NCBI GenBank assembly: GCA_049323655.1
Contig: JBMONO010000009.1
Span: 124,001 to 188,000 of the forward strand
Reading direction: 5' to 3'
Source of the DNA: DB1 sp049323655
Lineage (GTDB): Bacteria; Desulfobacterota; Desulfobulbia; Desulfobulbales; SURF-16
DNA length: 64,000 nt
A model generated the notes under the pieces. That model was not told the origin of the DNA. It did no database searches and saw only the letters and a program-made list of their open reading frames with translations. Positions 60,562-64,000 of this stretch are shown here, in pieces. Numbering within the stretch: the first letter of the stretch is position 1; every line of letters begins with the position of its first letter. Position numbers and translations under genes: made by a program.

Positions 60562-60571
60562 TATGCGCATA
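60562..60571. promoter_or_regulatory. Candidate ccdAB operator
   Basis: The perfect palindrome TATGCGCATA is followed five bases later by the half-copy ATGCGCA, about 25 bases before ccdA. Toxin-antitoxin pairs are usually autoregulated at such paired sites. The overlapping TAAAAT may be a -10 element. Confidence 0.5.
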
Positions 60572-60595
60572 AACAATGCGCACCTGGAGGCCCCA

Positions 60596-60844
60596 ATGCA
60601 ATCGATACTTTCAAAGCGAGACGCTCCAAAAAAATCAACGAATCTCAGCATCAACAGCGAACTGCTCCGTTTGGCAAAAGAAAACCAGATAAATCTTTCT
60701 CAAACCCTTGAACAACGCCTTGCCGAAATACTTCGCGAGGAACAATCTCGGAAATGGCTTGAAGAAAACCATGATGCAATCAAAGCTTACAATTCCCGCA
60801 TCACAGCCAACGGTGTTTTTAGCGACGGATTAAGGCGATTTTAA
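60596..60844 (+). CDS. ccdA: Type II antitoxin, CcdA family
   Basis: The 82-residue protein has an N-terminal ribbon-helix-helix region (KKSTNLSINSELLRLAKE), then LSQTLEQRLAEILREEQSRKW and the CcdA tail with NGVFSDGLRRF. It binds and neutralises CcdB and represses the operon. GGAGG precedes ATG 60596, which is preferred to an ATG 11 codons earlier. The stop overlaps the ccdB start (TAATG). Confidence 0.92.
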   Translation: MQSILSKRDAPKKSTNLSINSELLRLAKENQINLSQTLEQRLAEILREEQSRKWLEENHDAIKAYNSRITANGVFSDGLRRF

Positions 60845-61158
60845 TGGCACAATTTGACGTTTACGAAAACACAAATGCTGAAACGCAAAAAACTGTGCCC
60901 TATTTACTCGATGTCCAAACCAACTTGCTTCAAGACCTGGCAACGCATGTCGTCGTTCCTCTCGTGCCTCTTGCCATCATGGGAAAGGCGGCAAAACACC
61001 TTAACCCGATATTTAAAATCGAAAAGACAAATTTTGTGATGTCAACTGGGGAACTTGCGGGGGTGCCGGTGGGTATCTTGGGAGAAAAGATAACCTCATT
61101 GAGCGACAACAGAGATGAAATCATCGCCGCCCTTGATTTTTTATTCACCGGTTTCTAA
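60844..61158 (+). CDS. ccdB: Type II toxin, CcdB family (gyrase poison)
   Basis: The 104-residue protein aligns along its length with F-plasmid CcdB: FDVYENT start, PYLLDVQTNLL, VVPLVPL, FKIEKTNFVMST, GVPVGILGE and a final helix ending LFTGF. The C-terminal Trp-Gly-Ile of F CcdB, which contacts GyrA, is Thr-Gly-Phe here. CcdB traps DNA gyrase. Coupling to ccdA and intact length suggest a working pair that may stabilise this accessory segment. Confidence 0.92.
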   Translation: MAQFDVYENTNAETQKTVPYLLDVQTNLLQDLATHVVVPLVPLAIMGKAAKHLNPIFKIEKTNFVMSTGELAGVPVGILGEKITSLSDNRDEIIAALDFLFTGF

Positions 61159-61208
61159 AAAACCGCTAACGGGGCGATTGGGGGACACGATTTGGGGGGT
61201 CATGTCTT

Positions 61209-61395
61209 GCAAAAAGAGGGTCGAGTCGGCTGTTGGCCTATTTTATCATCGCACCCAACAAAAATAAAACTCCACACGATGAAAGCAGTCTGTCTTTCAG
61301 GCTAGATGACTCGGCTTGAAACGGCACCCCATGACACATGGTAAGGACGCACCCTTCTGGCACATGATCCAGGAAAGGGAGGGAGAGGACGAGCG
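61209..61395 (+). repeat. Direct repeat B flanking the ccdAB segment
   Basis: It matches repeat A (60000-60181) from GCAAAAAGAGGGTCGAG through CATGACACATGGTAAGGA to GAGAGGACGAGC. The 1.0 kb between A and B contains ccdAB. The bases just before it (61159-61208) follow ccdB without other features. Confidence 0.75.
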
Positions 61396-61475
61396 GACCC
61401 CTGATCTCCGGCGCACGAGCGTATCCGCTGGCCGAAACCGATTATCAGGAAAGAAGTCTGATTCAGCCATCAAAT

Positions 61476-61580
61476 CCCGTCGGAATCGTAAAAAGCGACA
61501 ATTCCGACGGGCGGCGGATTGCAACTCGTTGTTTTCACTTTACCGCCTGCCTAGGTTTGCGGTTTGCGGATTCAGGCGGT
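61476..61580 (-). repeat. REP-like repeat, copy 4
   Basis: In reverse orientation it contains CCCGTCGGAAT (61501-61511 and 61476-61486 as arms), then GCAACTCGTTGTTTTCACTT as the conserved middle, and GGTTTGCG at the outer end. It lies just beyond direct repeat B, in the accessory region. Confidence 0.75.
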
Positions 61581-61771
61581 TGCCGGCATCGCCATCGACC
61601 GGGCGTATCTGGTCCGCATGGCGGAGGCAATCGAGTATGTCATGGAGACTCTTGTATGATGTCGATCAACCGCAATCTGTCGGCATTCGGCAGGTGTTGA
61701 TCGATGCCGGCATCCGCTGCGACTGCGGCATCGTCGCCTGGATGAAGATGGCGACGATGCCGTAACCGCTT
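61581..61771 (+). other. Possible gene remnant before the lipid kinase pseudogene
   Basis: A short open stretch (about 61575-61659) ends IDRAYLVRMAEAIEYVMETL, and a second one ends at 61765 just before the kinase start. Both look like protein ends but are too short to assign. No start or ribosome site supports a complete gene. Confidence 0.3.
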
Positions 61772-62415
61772 ATGACCCTTCCCGTCCTTCTGCTGATCAA
61801 CCTCCACTCCAAGCAGGGCCTCGCGCGGTTCGGCGAGGGGGTTGCCTGCTTCAACGACCTGGGGGTGCAGTACATCGTGGGCCAGGTCAGGGAGTCCGCC
61901 GATTTTGCCCGCGCTATCCGCCATTATCGGGACAAGGTTTCCGCGGTGGTGATCGGCGGCGGCGACGGCACCTTCAACGTCGCGGTGGACGCCCTGGTGG
62001 AGAGCGGCCTCCCGCTGGGCATTCTGCCGCTTGGCACGGCCAACGATCTGGCCCGTACCCTCAATCTTCCCGCCTCCCTCCCTGACGCCTGCGCAGTGAT
62101 CGCGCAAGGCGGGCGGCGCCGCATCGACCTGGGCCGGGTGAACGGCAAGTACTTTGATCTCTACAGCCTGGAGATGCCCCATTGGTGGCATGTCTTTTTC
62201 CTGCTTCGGCCCTGCGCAGCGGCCGGTTCGGCGAGCGGATCGGGATCTGGCGGTGGAAGGGGAGGAAGATCAGGATTGTCACCCCGCATCCCAAGCGGGT
62301 GAACACCGATGGCGAGATCACCACCCGGACGCCGGCCCTGTTCGAGCTCTGTCCGGGGACGCTGGAGGTCTTTGCGCCCAGGAATGAAAAAAGCCCTTCA
62401 CTCATCACGAGTTAA
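61772..62415 (+). pseudogene. Diacylglycerol/lipid kinase (YegS-like), internally deleted and frameshifted
   Basis: The N-terminal 125 codons encode a lipid kinase catalytic domain with VVIGGGDGTFN and LPLGTANDLARTL. After RVNGKYF the text jumps straight to DLYSLEMPHWW, which in homologues lies roughly 95 residues later, so an internal deletion is inferred. Near 62210 the frame changes: the C-terminus (SGRFGERIGIWRWKGRK, TPHPKRVNTDGEITTRTPA) continues one frame over and stops at 62415. The product cannot fold as a normal kinase. Confidence 0.85.
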
Positions 62416-62425
62416 GGGCTTTTTT
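62387..62425. terminator. Bidirectional terminator
   Basis: AAAAAAGCCCTT (62387-62398) pairs with AAGGGC plus T-run (62414-62425). It overlaps the end of the broken kinase gene and also ends the minus-strand pseudogene that follows. Confidence 0.8.
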
Positions 62426-62455
62426 CTCATCTCCGCGTGGCCAAAAAGCCGGTGC

Positions 62456-63185
62456 CTAAAAATTCAGGGTGAACATGGCGTCCACCAGAATCCGCTCATC
62501 GAGCAGGGTCTCCTTGTCGTCGGTCAGCGGGAATTCGTAGACCGCACCGATATCAAGCCAGCTCGTCAGTCAGAAGCGGGTGCCGAGGGCCATGGTCACC
62601 AGATCCGGGTTTTCGTCGTTGTGTTCGCCGCCCGGATTAATGATATCGCAGGGATTGAAGGGGGTGATGGCGGCACAAGATCGGTGGGATGCCCGTCATA
62701 ATCAGCGAAATCCCGTTCCCCGGCGCTCAGCACGTGAAAGTGGTTGATTTCCGCCAGAGGCCTGAACCAGTCGGTCACCGCATAGCTCAGGTGCCGGAAA
62801 ATTGCAGGGCGTCCCACCCCTTCAGAACCAATAGGCCGGGGCCAGATTCCCCTCGCCATTGCCCTGACAGACATCCTTTTCCCCCGAAGTGGACTCGTAG
62901 ACCAATCGGCCGCTGACCAGCAGGCTGTTTTCCGGCTGATGGATGAAGGAATACTGCACGCCGGCGGCCAGATCGGCAAAGCCGCTGTGGTCATCAAGGG
63001 TGCCGTCGGGGGCGCAGTCCACATAGCCGTCCTTGACCGCGACCAGGGACAACCTCTCATTGAAGGCGTAGCTGAGCTGGACGGCAACTCCGTCGACATT
63101 GCCGCCCAGATCGACTTCGCCGTCAACCCCGCCGGGCAGCATGACCTTGTCCGTACAGCCTTGCTGGCCGGAAATTTCATAATGG
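62456..63185 (-). pseudogene. Outer-membrane beta-barrel protein remnant, frameshifted with an internal stop
   Basis: Reading leftwards, one frame gives LPGGVDGEVDLGGNVDGVAV to GNGEGNLAPAYWF and stops near 62822. A second frame continues with RPAIFRHLSYAVTDWFRPLA and the HVLSAGERDF region. The last part is interrupted by TGA at 62570-62572, then LDIGAVYEFPLTDD to MFTLNF, a typical barrel end with terminal Phe. Alternating strands and aromatic residues suggest a transporter-type porin. The N-terminus and signal peptide are missing. Confidence 0.75.
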
Positions 63186-63189
63186 CAGG

Positions 63190-63570
63190 CTATCGGAAAA
63201 GAAGAGCGGTCTGCTCAACGAGGAAACGGTCGAGACGGCAACGAAGCTCGGCAAACCGGTCGATCATCCGCTCACCCTCCGCGGTGACCTGGGCTCCACC
63301 GCCGCCGCTGCCGCCCTTGCTGGCGACCACCAGAGGGGAACCGGCGTGACGGTTCATTGAATCAACAAGTTTCCACGCATGCCGGTAGGACATCTGCATG
63401 GCCTGGGCGGCGCGGGAGATGGAACCGTGTTCCCTGATTTTTTCGAGCAGCACGACACGCCCGAAGCCGATAAAGGTCTCGACGTCCTTTTCGACCCAGA
63501 CGCGCCCCCGACACCGTAATCCTTCTTGGGGAGCAGGGGGCTGTTCTCTGTTTTTCTTGCGCTTTTTCAT
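63190..63570 (-). CDS. ModE-like winged-helix transcriptional regulator
   Basis: The 126-residue protein has the LysR/ModE-type winged helix: GFGRVVLLEKIREHGSISRA, AAQAMQMSYRHAWKLVDSMN and KGGSGGGGAQVTAEG. It matches the ModE N-terminal DNA-binding domain but lacks the molybdate-binding MOP domains. Such short forms regulate molybdate uptake or unrelated genes. A basic N-terminus (MKKRKKNRE) supports the chosen ATG. The adjacent minus-strand pseudogene may have been its former target. Confidence 0.85.
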   Translation of the reverse strand: MKKRKKNREQPPAPQEGLRCRGRVWVEKDVETFIGFGRVVLLEKIREHGSISRAAQAMQMSYRHAWKLVDSMNRHAGSPLVVASKGGSGGGGAQVTAEGERMIDRFAELRCRLDRFLVEQTALLFR

Positions 63571-63910
63571 CGTTGTCAGGTGTGGGCGGTTGTTGATGAC
63601 CAGTGAGAGGACTTTTTCACTGCGTTGCAACCTTACCATGGTTGGCGCTAAGATGAACAACAAAAAGAAAATTTCGCGCGGTCGTCTTCCCCGTCAACCG
63701 CGGGAGTCGGTCTCAACACCGACCAACGATTTGTGAGACTTCTTGAATTTTTCTCGAAAGTTCGATACAAAATTAGAGTATACTCATTCGTGTCCGTGAA
63801 TGGCGTCGGACAAAAATGACAAACGAGCAAGGCGTGCCGGTTCGGTCTCTGCTGCGGGGGATTTCTTGCAACAGGATGCCGAACCTCTCACCGCCCTGGT
63901 GCCTGCCAAT
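63571..63910. other. Intergenic region upstream of the ModE-like gene
   Basis: This AT-richer gap contains TATACT (63779-63784), a good -10 box on the plus strand without a clear -35. No gene is supported within it. Confidence 0.35.
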
Positions 63911-64000
63911 GACGAACGACCCGAAATTCCCCGAGGACGACAAGACCCGGATCGGCATGGGAGTGGAATTTCTCTCCCCGGACAAGGCCAGCCAGCCCCC
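63911..64000 (+). CDS. Possible start of a hypothetical protein (cut by window edge)
   Basis: An ATG at 63911 opens a frame to the window end encoding MTNDPKFPEDDKTRIGMGVE and onward, with protein-like composition. No ribosome site is visible, and another frame from 63800 is also open. The evidence is weak; the downstream sequence would decide. Confidence 0.35.

Noticed and set aside
60197..60601. Minus-strand frame of 134 codons before ccdA
   Set aside because: It has no ribosome site, low-complexity basic composition, and overlaps the ccdA control region.
57106..61771. Duplicate of the tRNA-Arg 3' end marking an integrated island
   Set aside because: No copy of the tRNA 3' segment was found downstream within the window, so a classical tRNA-integrated island is not supported.
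1..64000. CRISPR arrays or prophage modules
   Set aside because: No regularly spaced short repeats and no phage structural or lysis genes were seen anywhere in the window.

Overview
The window is GC-rich, gene-dense bacterial chromosome. It most resembles a Desulfobulbales-like member of the Desulfobacterota (former Deltaproteobacteria). This placement is an inference from gene style: an atpZ-atpI-atpB-atpE block standing apart from any F1 genes, a TRAP transporter with a TatT lipoprotein, FolE2 instead of FolE1, a small rubredoxin, a cysG(N)-ccsA-hemA heme block, and many HDOD, EAL, HD-GYP and PilZ signalling proteins. No rRNA or complete marker gene set is present to settle the genus.

Positions 1-18300 are mostly cell-envelope genes. 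They comprise the N-terminal part of a CheA/Hpt kinase, a very large class A penicillin-binding protein overlapping a TPR lipoprotein, a LysM lytic transglycosylase, a degenerate SDR, a nucleoside deaminase, an orphan radical SAM protein facing tatBC, purA, a D,D-carboxypeptidase, and a five-gene minus-strand operon of FlgO/LpoB-like secreted or lipoproteins. Positions 18900-29330 run rpoZ-dnaJ-moaC-dksA-galT-response regulator-folE2-glyS, then an EAL-HDOD protein (minus), alanine dehydrogenase and an HD-GYP protein. Positions 29336-33213 encode a TRAP transporter (M, Q, P and TatT). Positions 33519-40700 hold hemL, the Fo genes of ATP synthase, a nucleoside phosphorylase, rimO, an HU/IHF protein and a pseudouridine synthase. 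Positions 40930-48112 hold ubiD with a small coupled gene, a PilZ protein, yjbQ, an MBL hydrolase and cysG(N)-ccsA-hemA. Positions 48143-53263 are the classic rpmH-rnpA-yidD-yidC-jag-mnmE locus. After it come a cNMP-HDOD protein, rubredoxin, hpt, bioA and tRNA-Arg(UCG).

Downstream of the tRNA (57183 onward) the character changes to an accessory region. It has an AT-richer DUF6338 membrane gene with a tiny proline/lysine-rich gene, directly followed by an attC-like imperfect palindrome (a gene-cassette layout). Then come an IS91-type transposase with a truncated tyrosine recombinase, a ccdAB toxin-antitoxin pair bracketed by two ~180-bp direct repeats, and two decayed genes (a lipid kinase and an outer-membrane protein). 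A ModE-like regulator follows near the window end.

Two dispersed repeat families run through the intergenic spaces. One is a ~130-bp MITE-like element with ~15-bp terminal inverted repeats and CACAGAG-type internal arms (14038, 18605, 32227, 40795, and a decayed copy near 44344). The other is a ~105-bp REP-like unit with a strong hairpin (935, 14176, 18495, 61476). The two families sit side by side at two loci and share a terminal motif. With the attC-like cassette, they are the least explained parts of the window.
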